Source: Bisporella sp. PMI_857
Lineage: Eukaryota; Ascomycota; Leotiomycetes; Helotiales; Helotiaceae
Reading direction: 5' to 3'
NCBI GenBank assembly: GCA_021307315.1
Contig: JAJSPD010000023.1
Coordinates: 434,001-498,000 of the forward strand
DNA length: 64,000 nucleotides
Part shown: in pieces, positions 36,624-47,065 of the stretch
Layout of the letters: every line of letters begins with the position of its first letter
Position numbering within the stretch: position 1 is the first letter of the stretch
Notes under the pieces: model-generated
The model's input: the letters and a program-made list of their open reading frames with translations, nothing else
Database searches by the model: none
What the model was told of the DNA's origin: nothing
Made by a program: the position numbers and the translations under genes

Positions 36624-38601
36624 TCATAGCTTGGCCTGCGGTTCCTTCTTAACCAAAAGTCGCAGATCCTTCCTCAAGATTTTCCCCGAAGGGCTCTTTG
36701 GAATAACATCAATAAATTTCACCCCACCTCTTAGCTGTTTATGACCCGCAACCTTTCCCTTCACAAAGTCCTTAACATCCTGCTCCGTCAGTCCCTTCTC
36801 AGCAACCACATATGCCCTGGGAGCCTCTGTGCCCGGGATTTCAACCCCAATGACAGCTGCGTCCAGAATCTTAGGATGCGTAAGCAGCAGCGCTTCGAGC
36901 TCTGCAGGCGCAACTTGAATACCCTTATATTTAATCAACTCCTTCTTTCGGTCCACAATATATGGCAGACCTCTCTTCCACACCCCAATATCACCCGTGC
37001 AGAACCAGCCGTCGACGAATGAATCTTTAGTTGCCTGCGGGTTCCCATAGTATCCCTTCGTGACCACGGGTCCTTTGACCCACACTTCACCAGGCTTGCC
37101 CCCCTCAACATCCTTTCCATCATCATCCACAAGCCTACCTAATCAGCACACTCTGCTCTAGTCGAACGTAGAAATCAGGAACGAAAAGACATACCTTATG
37201 CTCATCCCCGGCAACAACTTGCTTACGCTCCCCGTGTCGTCATTCTCCCCCCATGGCATGCCCGTCACGCTACCCGTCGTCTCGCTCAGTCCCCATGTCT
37301 GACTGATAAACACCTTTCCCTTCCCTAGCTTCGCGGAAGCCGCATACTGGAGATCCTTCCCCAGCGGTGCCGCGCCGCTGATCGCCGCCCGCAGAGAATC
37401 GAATTGGTCGGTCACGATGGGCATTTTAGCTATCAAGAGATAGATGGGGGGCACGGAGAAGAAGAAGGTGATTTTGTGCCTTTTGTTATACTCGAGAAAC
37501 TTGACGAAATCGAACCTGGGCATCCAGAATACCGGTCCGCCCATGAAGCTAGGGGCTATTAGCATTGATGTTCATGGTCTTTTGAAGCGCTGAGAACTGC
37601 GGGCAATATGGTGTCTCATGGCTCCCTAGTCGCTGGCTTGAATAATAGGAGGAAAGGGAATGGGAACACAAACAATGGGTTCACGAAGTAGCCTTGCACG
37701 CCTGCGATGTGGGCCGCAGGGAGATGGGCAAGAGTGCGATACTCAAACGGTGGGTCCCCAGCTGCTTCTCTAATCTTTCGATCATCAATCCACATCTGAG
37801 TTGGGATAGAGCATTCGGCTACTATATTCGTGTGAGAAAGCAAGACACCTAGTTCTCGTCAGCTATTTCCATCTCGTCTTCGCTCCTCTCTTATTCTCAC
37901 CAACGGAGGCTTACCTTTCGGAACACCGGTTGTGCCACTAGAATACAGCAAACAAATCAGACTCTCCTCTAACTCCTTCGGATCTGTAATCCGCGCCCAG
38001 TCTAACTCTCCCTTACTTGGGAGCACGGCCTTCCCACCGTCCACACTCCGGATACTCCACGCTCCCTTCACACTGCTCACCACTAACACCCTGTCCAAGC
38101 CAACACCACACATCCCGGCGGCCTTGATCGCCGCCTCCTTCGCGTCCTCGCTACAAAGTACCAACTTTGAGCTTCCTTGGTCGATCTGCCTTGCTAGTTC
38201 CTCAGCAGTAAACGAGGCGCTGGCAGCCGAGTACACGCCTCCAGCAGCAATGACACCGTAAAAGACCATCGGCAAAAGGATCTGCCCGGAAGAGATGACC
38301 ACCACAACATCTTTCCCTGGGCCGGAGGCTCCGACGCCATACGTATGCCGGAGACTATGGGCGATTTGTTTAGTCAGCGTGCGGGCACGGGATTTGGTGA
38401 TGGCGTTGGTCGGATCGGCCGCTTCATAGTGAATGACGGTTTCTTCGACGGAGGCGCATTCTGGATTATCTAAGGCACGGTTAGTTCGTTGCTCCTCAAT
38501 TCTGGGAGAGAAGGGGGGAATTGGGAAGGGGCACCGAAGAGGAACGTCAGAAGGTCTTGGTTGGGGTAGTCGTAGTGTCTATCTGATTTGTAGATTGTCA
38601 T
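36624..38601 (-). CDS. peroxisomal acyl/aryl-CoA ligase (AMP-binding, 4-coumarate-CoA-ligase type)
   Basis: An ANL-superfamily adenylate-forming enzyme that would activate a carboxylic acid as its AMP ester and transfer it to CoA. The exons are 38601-38535, 38469-37915, 37848-37674, 37548-37195 and 37134-36624, giving 553 residues. The P-loop motif LLYSSGTTGVPKG lies at about 197-208 and spans an intron. Later motifs are FFFSVPPIYL, QTWGLSETTG, GWFCTGDIGVW, YIVDRKKELIKYKGIQVAPAE and the catalytic Lys region SPSGKILRKDL. The last three residues AKL are a peroxisomal PTS1 signal. The substrate cannot be read from sequence; fungal relatives use fatty, cinnamic or other aryl acids. It sits between a C2H2 protein and a methyltransferase, all on the minus strand. 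Confidence 0.93.
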
Positions 38602-39939
38602 TCTCGCGAACTCTGCGGTTAGTTCAGTCGGTTCAGTAACAGGGAAATTCAGATAAGAAAAAGCTAGTAAGCAAACAGGCGCTTTCTAATTTTCGGTAGA
38701 ATACAAAGTCTTAGAAGTTATGGGAGGAGTTAGAAGGCAAGAGGTGTGATTTGAGGTGATGTCGCTAGAAGAGAGACGCATGGCAAAAGCTACGGCTTAG
38801 CCCGCCAAGGATAAGCTGCGGCCGAGGTGTCTGCTCTATTGAGAAAGCCCCTGTTGGCCGAGTCGGTATTGCTGAGTCGGAAGACTCTCAATTAGTGAAA
38901 GGGTCCGGACCTATGTGGGCAGGCCGCGGGATATGGATCTGCGCGGGGTAGCGCTAGCTCTTTCACTTCCTTGATGGGCTTTGTGGCTGGCTTGGCGAGC
39001 CAGTATCTCATATGAGGCTGGAGCCTTGATGGGATATTTGTAGGAATAGGCTTTGTATAGTTTGCAGGGAAATGAGAGATTCGATGAATGGCGTGAGGGG
39101 AGAATGGATCATTTGGGGTGAGGTGGTTTCTGCATGATGTATCTGACAAAGTAGGGTAAAGAGCGGAAGAAGCGGAAATTGGGGACTATTCGAAGAACGA
39201 TACCATTGGATGTTCATTATATATCGCCCGAAGAAGTAATGGCTTCTAGCTATCAAGTATCAGATGGATTGATCTAAACAAGTGTGATCACGGAGCCCCT
39301 TAATCAATCCAACAATAAGCGAGAGATGCTTAACCAATGTGGAATTGTTCCAACCAGTCTATCGTAGGCGAATTTCTTTGTAATACAGACGACTCTGGTA
39401 ATTAATACAAGAGTAAATCGATGCTGTATTGACTTGTCGCTGTTATGAAGCTTCGTGGAGGATGCCATGCTTCTGCCGGGAGCAGATCTTCATCATCCGA
39501 TCTAGGTTGTTCTTCAAGAATAGATAGGGGTGGGAGGATTGACTAAAGAGCTCCGCGCTATTGCAGATGGCCGTATAGGTTGCACTAAAAACATACCTAG
39601 AAACATATACTAGGAGCTCCACACCTCGCTCGAGGATTAATGCTTGCGATAGAAAGTAACAAATGCAGCTTAAGTTGAATATCCTGCCAATGTTTGAAGC
39701 ATGCATTTACAGTATGCATTCTAGTTAGCTTGTTGCTGGATATGTTGTCGCCTATGCCCAAATTCCACCTGTGTTACAAAGCCAAAGACTTGCAGACTGT
39801 GATTAGGATAATTGCCGGACTGTTTGATGTTAGGAAAAAAAAGGCACCGTCCGCCATGCGAAGGAATACCGATTGAGAGACCATCTCAAAGAGGGAACAG
39901 TGCAATTTGATTGAAGGCCACTAAACTTTTTACTTTCTT
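38602..39939. other. intergenic region
   Basis: About 1.3 kb between the ligase start and the methyltransferase stop, both minus strand. It includes the ligase promoter. Short frames only; nothing supported. Confidence 0.5.
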
Positions 39940-40950
39940 TCAAACGTCGCAAACACTTTTCTTGCCTAAAATGATCCTATGAGGAAAGTTAGGCACAACA
40001 CCTCCCATATAATCATCTTCCAGCCGCCTAAGCATATCCCGCGTAATGATACCTGCAGCATCCTTATCTCGAGCTAATCCGGACCAAATCAGAGCACGAA
40101 GCGTCAACCGCTGTATAGAGGTCCAAGCCCATTTACGAACTTCGTGTGTGAGACCACTCTCCCAGTACGAATTGCGCTCTTCTCTCGTAACATTCTCGAA
40201 TCCTGCAGCTTTAAGCGCCGCCACAACATCATGGGAGCTTCGTGTGCTCATGCCACGACCACGGAGGAATGTGCTAATGATTGTTATGAGTTCTTCGTGG
40301 ACGGACGAGCCTGGGTTGGCGCTTATGTCTGCGTAGTCGAAGTCTTCCCACTGGATGTAGCCGCCAGGCTCTATGTCACACTGTTAGGCACGAATCTCTC
40401 AGGAAGGTGAAGCAGAGCTTACTCAAGAGGTCCATCAGATTGTCAGCTGCCAGACTATATTCCTTGGTCTTCAGCGACAGTGCCATGTAGCGCACGTGTA
40501 CCAGATCATAATATCCATGATATTGTGTCGGAAATGGTTTGAGAACATCATGTACTATGTGGTTACAATTTCCTTTCTTAGGAAAGTGTGCTGGCGAGAT
40601 ATCGTAGCCATCAAAGCACCGGTCTTCACTTATGACCTCGGACCGCAATTGACGTGTGTATAAATCTTCAAGCCAGATGCTAATATCGATCAATATCAAC
40701 CGTATTAAGAGATGGCATGGCCACCGAGAACGCTACCCTGTACCGGTTCCAACATCCGCGACATTCTTCACATCAGAAACCGGAATCGCTGGGTGCAGGA
40801 GACACCCGTTGGTGACACTGACCGCTAGCTGGTGCTGGAAATTCAATCTAAGACGGGATCAACGTCAAAATGAGACTGGATGGAGTGGTAATGCGCCCCT
40901 ACACACCTCGTTGTTCTGGCCGGAACGCCGTAGATCTGCGCCGGACTCAT
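39940..40950 (-). CDS. UMTA/LaeA-like SAM-dependent methyltransferase
   Basis: A class I SAM methyltransferase of the type common in Pezizomycotina, often found in or near secondary-metabolite gene clusters. The exons are 40950-40907, 40847-40737, 40679-40423 and 40370-39940, giving 280 residues. RLNFQHQL precedes the SAM-binding glycine loop VADVGTGTGIWLEDL (about 44-57, split by an intron). These are followed by CFDGYDIS and DLVHVRYMA, then LLKPGGYIQWEDFDY (motif across the last intron). The C-terminus ends GGVVPNFPHRIILGKKSVCDV. The protein is somewhat short and the N-terminal 15 residues are minimal for the family, so the start could be further upstream or the 5' end slightly eroded. The target is unknown. 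Confidence 0.85.
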
Positions 40951-41501
40951 TGATGTCTTTCTTGAGCAAGTGCTATTATCAAACAGGCTCAGAAGAAGAG
41001 AGCATTAAGGCTATGTAAGAATAAGGACAAATGTTGTATGGAGTCTCTCTATGAATGCGAAGGCATTCACTTGGAATAGAATTCCCGAAGCGGCGCGGGT
41101 GGTCAGCTACGAGCATTTTTGATACTAGGTTCGCCAGCTGGTTTCGAGAGCACCAATCATGATGTGCACTGCGATCAGCTTGCATGGCCGTAATCGGGCT
41201 GCCGTGATAATAGGAGCTACTATTGAGCGACAACTTAATGCACCAACATTTGAGCAAAGAACCACTTGATTCAAAAGGAAAAGTTAGAAGAAGAGAAATG
41301 GTGTTTGACGGAGGACGACGAAAGAGATATTTGCACTAGATATGAGTATATTATTTGTGGAGCTGGTAGCTCCTATTGTGGAGCGCTAGGCTAGGCGTTG
41401 TCCCGTCTTATTTATGGTTGGCGGCGCAAAAAAACGTGATCAAGTATAAATCTTGGAATTCCAATTGCCTTGCCTACACCAATTGCATGCTTGGAAAGAA
41501 G
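40951..41501. other. divergent intergenic region
   Basis: 551 bases between the methyltransferase (-) and Rsa3 (+) start codons, presumably holding both promoters. No gene seen. Confidence 0.5.
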
Positions 41502-41984
41502 ATGGACGTCAAGGCAATATCCAAGCCCAAAAGGCGGAAGAAGAACAAGTCTCGAACTCAAGGTGCCCGTCCCTTCTTTATCTGCGTACAAATAAAGACA
41601 CAGTCCCAACTAACCCTGTGAAGTTTCTTCAGACAGTGACAGTGAGCCGGAGAAATCCACCACAAAATCCATCTCCAAACAAGACCCAGTAACCAAACCC
41701 CCCTCTTCAATGTTACTCCTCTCTATCATAATATTAACACATTGCAGGAGGGGCACAAGGAGTTAACAGATGCACAAGTTACTACTGAATTTAAAAAGTT
41801 CTACCTACAGCGCGCAACCCAAGAGTTCGCCGAGGATCTGGATAAAGTCCGCGGCGCTGATGATTTTCGAGAAGGAGCGTTGCCATTGTTGATTAATGCA
41901 TTGAGTCAGGGAACGTCAACATTCTCGAGGGAGGACCAGAGAAGGATTGTGGAAGCCGGGCGCGAGGAGAGTAAGCGTGAATGA
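41502..41984 (+). CDS. RSA3: ribosome assembly protein 3 (Rsa3)
   Basis: A nucleolar factor of 60S ribosomal subunit biogenesis. The exons are 41502-41562, 41633-41688 and 41748-41984, giving 117 residues. A basic N-terminus (KPKRRKKNKSRTQ) is followed by a Ser/Asp/Glu linker (DSDSEPEKS), then the conserved domain KELTDAQVTTEFKKFYLQRA and TQEFAEDLDKVRGADDFREG, LPLLINALSQG, and FSREDQRRIVEAG. An in-frame ATG at 41487 would add five residues; 41502 was chosen for its better start context (A at -3, G at +4). The last donor (GTAACC) is suboptimal, but it is the only one that preserves frame into exon 3. Confidence 0.85.
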
Positions 41985-42336
41985 GATGTTGAGGGATAGA
42001 GTATGGATTTGGGTTTGGGGGGTTTGCTTTCATGTCTGAAGAGATCATGCTTGAGAGCTGTCTGGGAAGGCGAGCTTTGAAAGCAGGGAGTTCTAGGCGT
42101 CAAGGGCAGCGGCATATCTTAAAAATATTTCAGGCCCCATACCTTCAGTTGCACATCCTAAAGTCAATGCACTTTGTTTAGATTGTGGAGAAATTTTTAG
42201 TGCTAGACACCAGCAAGCATAGCCATTGACCTATAGATACTTCCCCGCGTGCACAACGTGGTATCGAAAATCCATTGCAAAACGTGTAAGCCAACAAAAA
42301 AACCAAGCTTAGGTACTCGCTGTTGAAACAAGTAAC
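41985..42336. other. intergenic, 3' flank of convergent genes
   Basis: 352 bases between the Rsa3 stop (+) and the stop of the 303-residue gene (-). Nothing seen. Confidence 0.5.
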
Positions 42337-43288
42337 CTATTTCCTCTCCTCAAAGTAGAATTTGCCTATTCCATTCTCGTCTGGGCTTCCCAGCGGCTTT
42401 TGCGAGGCTCCATCATCAATACGTTCTCTGATAATTCTTTCCGCAGCCTCAACTCCTGAGCCTCTGTTGCTGTTGCTAGGCACACCAGCGCCGCCTCTCG
42501 CAGCTGTATCAATCCATCCACTACTCGTATCATCCGCCAAGCCATCGATCGCTCTCACATCTCGTCGCTGTTGTTCCGCATTCGTACTAGCTGGTGTAGC
42601 GCTCGCGCTTCCAATATCTCTTGCGCTTCCCAGATTTCTCTGCAAATTGCTGCGCGAATATGTAGGCCCACTAACCGTACTACCGGCTCCCTCACCAAAG
42701 CCTACCAGCGAGGTATCATCACTCATTCCATCGTCCTCATCAAGCGCACCAGTAGAAAAGCGATCTCGGTCGTCTAAGTCTCGATAATTGGAATTGGCAT
42801 CCATGCTCATTTGGTCATCGTCCTTGGTGCTTCCGCTGGCCCATGTCGTAGTTCTTCCTCCCGTTGAGCCTGTCTGTGAAGCTGTTCCTACGGTTGACAT
42901 CTTGGTTGTGTAGACCGGGTTGCCAGCCGCGTCAAAGTAACCGGGAAGTTGAACTGTACCTGCAGCACCAGAGGTCACTGAACTTTGTGGTCGTCCGGCA
43001 GAAACACGCTCTAGGCCGGCAAGTCGAGAGATGCGATCTGCGCGTTCGGCTTCGAGGGTATTGCTGGATGGAGTGGTGCGATGGTGGTGGGGAAAGGCGG
43101 CGCCTCGATGGCCATCTTTAATTGCAGTGGTCGAGAGCGCAGATAGCGAAGTAGTTGCAGAATTTGGAGTGCCGCTTTCTCTATCAGTCTCTGCTCTGGA
43201 TCTTATGGGTGCGGACCTACGGTGCCTCCGTGGGAGTGTCTGGATTGGAGGGGGGATCTGGCAGATCAATGAGAGTTGGCGTATTCAT
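42337..43288 (-). CDS. disordered conserved fungal protein (303 aa)
   Basis: Exons 43288-43221 and 43180-42337 (intron 40 nt), giving 303 residues. It starts MNTPTLIDLPDPPSNPDT. The best candidate for a conserved block is ATTSLSALSTTAIKDGHRG, followed by a His-rich FPHHHR, then SNTLEAERADRISRLAGLE. The rest is Gly/Ser/Thr/Asp-rich and low complexity (MSDDTSLVGFGEGAGSTVSG). It ends with AAERIIRERI and GIGKFYFEERK. I have the impression of having seen this pattern in filamentous fungi but cannot attach a function. No signal peptide or membrane segment. Confidence 0.75.
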
Positions 43289-43838
43289 TTTGCTTACACT
43301 TATGGATTGGATATTGCGGTGAGGATTTGGGTTGACGGAAGTGAGTGGTGTCTGGTATAAAGACTCTCTTTCTAGAAATCTTGGTAACAATGCACCTGGT
43401 TGATCGTCCGAACTAGATCAAATGGAGATCTCTTCAAGTCGGGGGACCCTTAAACGAAAATGACGTATCACTTGGGCGGGCTTTCATGGAGACCCCACAT
43501 CACCTGATGCTAGGTTGTGAACAGTCACAAAGGAAAAAGAACATTAATGAAAGGAGATAACTATAAATGCCATATATCTCATTCAAGGCTGTCATTCCCA
43601 GGTACCGGTCATGGTCTGTTCAAAATATCTCCGTGCAATCAAGTTAACCATTGACGCTATTATCTTGTATAATTCTACATGCTTTTTAGTGGCACATCCG
43701 GAATTCTAACTATGTCACTAAAAGTTTTCAAAGTGAGCACAGAAGAGGTGCCAGTAAACATAATGCCTCGCCTAAAACTCCCCCGCAAAATAACATATTT
43801 AACCTGTTCAATACCTCTGTTGACCACTCCATGCGACC
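43289..43838. other. intergenic region
   Basis: 550 bases between two minus-strand genes: promoter of the 303-residue gene and 3' flank of the 904-residue gene. Nothing else seen. Confidence 0.5.
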
Positions 43839-46647
43839 TCATGATCCAGAGACTACCATGCCACCGTTAACCTGCCCTTGAGCTGGAGATCCCAGAGCAC
43901 CTGGTTGTGCCGCCTGTCTTGCTTGCGGCTGTGCGTTTTGTTGCTGTGCCGCGAGCGTTGCCCGTTGACGCTCTGAAAGATTCGATTGCTGCTCTGCGCT
44001 GAGGAAGGTACTGTAATTGTTTGCTCCAGACGTATGTTGTGTTTGTTGCGCAGGCTGTGGTCGTGGCGACTGTGATGCGCCGCCATTCAGTGCTGAACTT
44101 TGTGTCGCTGGGCTTGCTGAATATGCTCTTTGATTTGGATTCGTGAGAGGGTTTGAGCCGGAGTAAGTTGGTGTGCTAGTAGGATATGAACCATTTCGAC
44201 CAGCATAATCATGTTGGGCTAACTGGCCTTGTAGGCCCCACGAGGAGGGTTTCGGAGATGGCTGGCCTCCAGAGTTACCGTTACTGTACTGTTGACTCGC
44301 TCCATTCTGGGCTGGAGTTTGCTGCTGATAAGTTTGCTGTATTGCATAGCGGTTGCCAATAGGAGCCTGAAGAGCAGCTTGTGGGGCGTTTTGGTAGGAT
44401 TGGCCAATTGGCCGAGCATAACCTTGGGTAGGAGTTTGAGAGTATGAACCAGGATTTGACGGCCCATAGTGAGAGGAGCTGTATTGTTGTTGAACAGGAC
44501 GTGTAGTTTGCTGGCTGTATGAAGGAGTTCCATAAGTTTGAGGACGGTAACTGGTGGACGAACTTGGTCTTTGGAGAGGATAAGGTGCAGGTGCCGAAGC
44601 AGGTGGTCTTTGCATATTTGGTGGCCTTATTGGTGTATGAGTGGTGTTGTAATACTGTTGTGTCGGAGCCGGTGCCCGTGGCGCTTGGTACTGAGTATTA
44701 TATGGCGTGGCTTGATTGACACGCTGACCTTGAGGTTGCGCATTTCGCGAGGCAGACGAACTCATGGAAGCTTGCTTAGCCTTAAGAGTCGCTTCATCTT
44801 CTTCCATAACACCATTGTAATTTTCCACTTGAATGGGTAGTTTCGTGCTGATGCTGAGTTCAGACAAGTGATGAGGATCCAGTTTAGCCACAGCAAACGG
44901 AGGTAGAGAAGAGATCATCATAGTCAACTGGGACTTGAGGATCTCATATGTTGCCATCTCAGAATCGCTTGGCTTTGGGGGGGTCCCGGTTGCTGCATTG
45001 TCTGTAGCAGATAGAAGCCCAACCGGCCGGGTTGGGGGATTCAAAGATATATTTCGATTTCTCTGGTACGAGTTCAACGTTTCCAAGAGCTCCGAGATAC
45101 CTTCGAGAACCTCTTCAATATCCTTATCCTGGACGGATTTCTCGGTAGATGGCACTAGAGCTGGATCTATAGCTTGGCTTTCATACCACTCTACAGCACC
45201 TTTGAAAGTTGTGTCCTCATTGTCATCAACTCTAATAGGCTCGCCATCAAGTTGAGCGACGCCACTAATATCTTCGAGCGATTGCGCATTTTCAATAAAA
45301 CGATCAAAACTCTTTTCCCCAATTTGTTGCCACCACATCTTGTCTACTAAGCCTTCAGGTACAATGGCAGCCGAGTTATCCTTGGTCGGCGCAAAACTTG
45401 TATAAGCACCACGGAAGAGAGCATCCAGCTTTGCCGCTTCGAGTTCCTTAGGCTCAGATTCAACCTGTGTTACTTTAGAACCACCAAGACTAATTGCCCT
45501 GTCGCGCGACTTCCTCTTCCCGCCTTGGGTAGGACTTGCATTACTATAATCGATCCATTGCCCAGTCGATATTTTCTGCTCAAAGTATACTGAGGATTTT
45601 GGGAGCTCGTCGGCAAGTGTTGGCTGATACCAACCGACCTTATTACCCCTCGTTGTTCTGGACGATTTTGGCGGCTCTAATGGTCGAATATGAGGCAGGA
45701 GGGGGGTATGGAATAAATCGCCTAGCGTTTTGACACGTTTCTTGTCATCAACTACGCCCGTAGACTGGATAGGGACAACCTGCGTAGTTGTGATACCTAT
45801 GGGCAATCCAGCTTCGCGAACTGCCTGAACAACCTTTTGAGATTCACCTGGAAGCCCTCCCGATGCCTGAAGGCTGGAGAATAGTTGTTTTGCTTGTGGC
45901 GCATTCCCGTACAGCGTAAGCACCGTTTTGTTGTTGGTTGGATTCCCATTGATTCGTATAGATGGATCAATGCCCGTGTTATTGCTGAATACGTGTCCAT
46001 TCACTTCTACGCCATTCGGTTTGGTGCCTGTCTTTCTCCAAGCCAATTCCTTCTCTATAAGCTCATACGCTCTGTTCTTGAAAGCCGAGATTTGCAGAGA
46101 AAGTTCCGTCTTTTCCGGCGGCACGGGTGAGTATTGTGTTTGGCTCGTGTTACTCGGTAAATCTAGTTTCTTTAGAGCATCTGACACAGCAGCATCGATA
46201 TCCTGAAGAACTTCTTCCACCGTGCTGTAAGCACTGGAGGATGTGCGAGCCAGTATTGTTGATGACCCCGCGGTGTTGTTGGGTTTCTGCCGCTTTGGCT
46301 GTGGTTCGTTGGAAGAAGTGCGATCAGCAAGCGTTGATGTTAAGATGGACGAAGGGTCATATCTGGATATGGAATCAGTCATTGTTGCCTGTAAATGGTG
46401 GAAGTAGAATCATGGGCAGTTTCTATCAAAACAATAATAGACAAGAACCAACTTACGATTTAAGAACGTCCATTAAGTCTTGAAAAAGAGATTGGTCTTC
46501 AACACGTTCCGTTGTGGATATCGAGTCGCCAGAGCCATTGATGTGGTTGCGCTCAGTACTGTCTTCGCGTTTTCGCTTTGCAGAAAGGGATAAGTTATCT
46601 AGAGTTGTGTGCGGTGGGGGGCTCAAGATCCCGTTGGTTGTGGCCAT
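43839..46647 (-). CDS. large Gln-rich nuclear-type protein of unknown function (904 aa)
   Basis: Exons 46647-46457 and 46362-43839. The junction joins LFQDLMDVLKS to YDPSSIL; a nearer AG at 46389-46390 puts the join out of frame. The result is 904 residues. The N-terminus has an NLS-like KRKRED. The next 500 residues look structured: STVEEVLQDIDAAVSDALKK, an amphipathic ELIEKELAWRK, TVLTLYGNAPQAKQLFSSL, DDKKRVKTLGDLFHTPLLPH, KSSRTTRGNKVGWYQP and LFRGAYTSFAPTKDNSAAIV, then KMWWQQIGEKSFDRF. The last 330 residues are Gln/Ser/Tyr/Pro-rich and prion-like. A chromatin or transcription role is a guess from composition. I do not recognise the family. Confidence 0.8.
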
Positions 46648-47065
46648 GGTGAGACTGTTGCTGTGCGTGCAAAATAGTATTCAACTTGGTGTCGGCTCAT
46701 TCAGGTCGCGACCTACGCGATTGTAGTGGATTGGCGACCTCAATGTGTGACTGTGCAGTTGTAAGGCTGGCTGGGCTAAGGGGCAGCTGTCGCAACAAAT
46801 AATCAAGAGTGAATTAACCACGAACAGATTGAATCAGGCGGTCGACTCGGCTCGATTCCTGGTCTAGTATTGATAACACTTTGATATTATTGAGATGAAA
46901 CTTTCATGGTTCTTGAGGTTTTTGGCTACCATATTCGAGCCGCAACACTACTGCTTTGTGTACTAAACCGGTTCGGTAAGGACCCACTTAAATTTCAAGC
47001 TCCGAAAATCCCCTTACCACCAAGAGAACCATGATACCCAGAGGTAACTCAGACAACTGTGTTTG
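46648..47065. other. divergent intergenic region
   Basis: About 420 bases between the 904-residue gene (-) and the first candidate ATG of the large mitochondrial-type gene (+). Presumed bidirectional promoter; no motif I would name. Confidence 0.45.

Noticed and set aside
41487..41501. Upstream in-frame ATG for Rsa3
   Set aside because: Poor start context compared with the ATG at 41502, though it cannot be excluded.
46840..46870. T-loop-like GGCTCGATTCCTGG as a tRNA remnant
   Set aside because: No matching acceptor stem, D-arm or anticodon arm around it.
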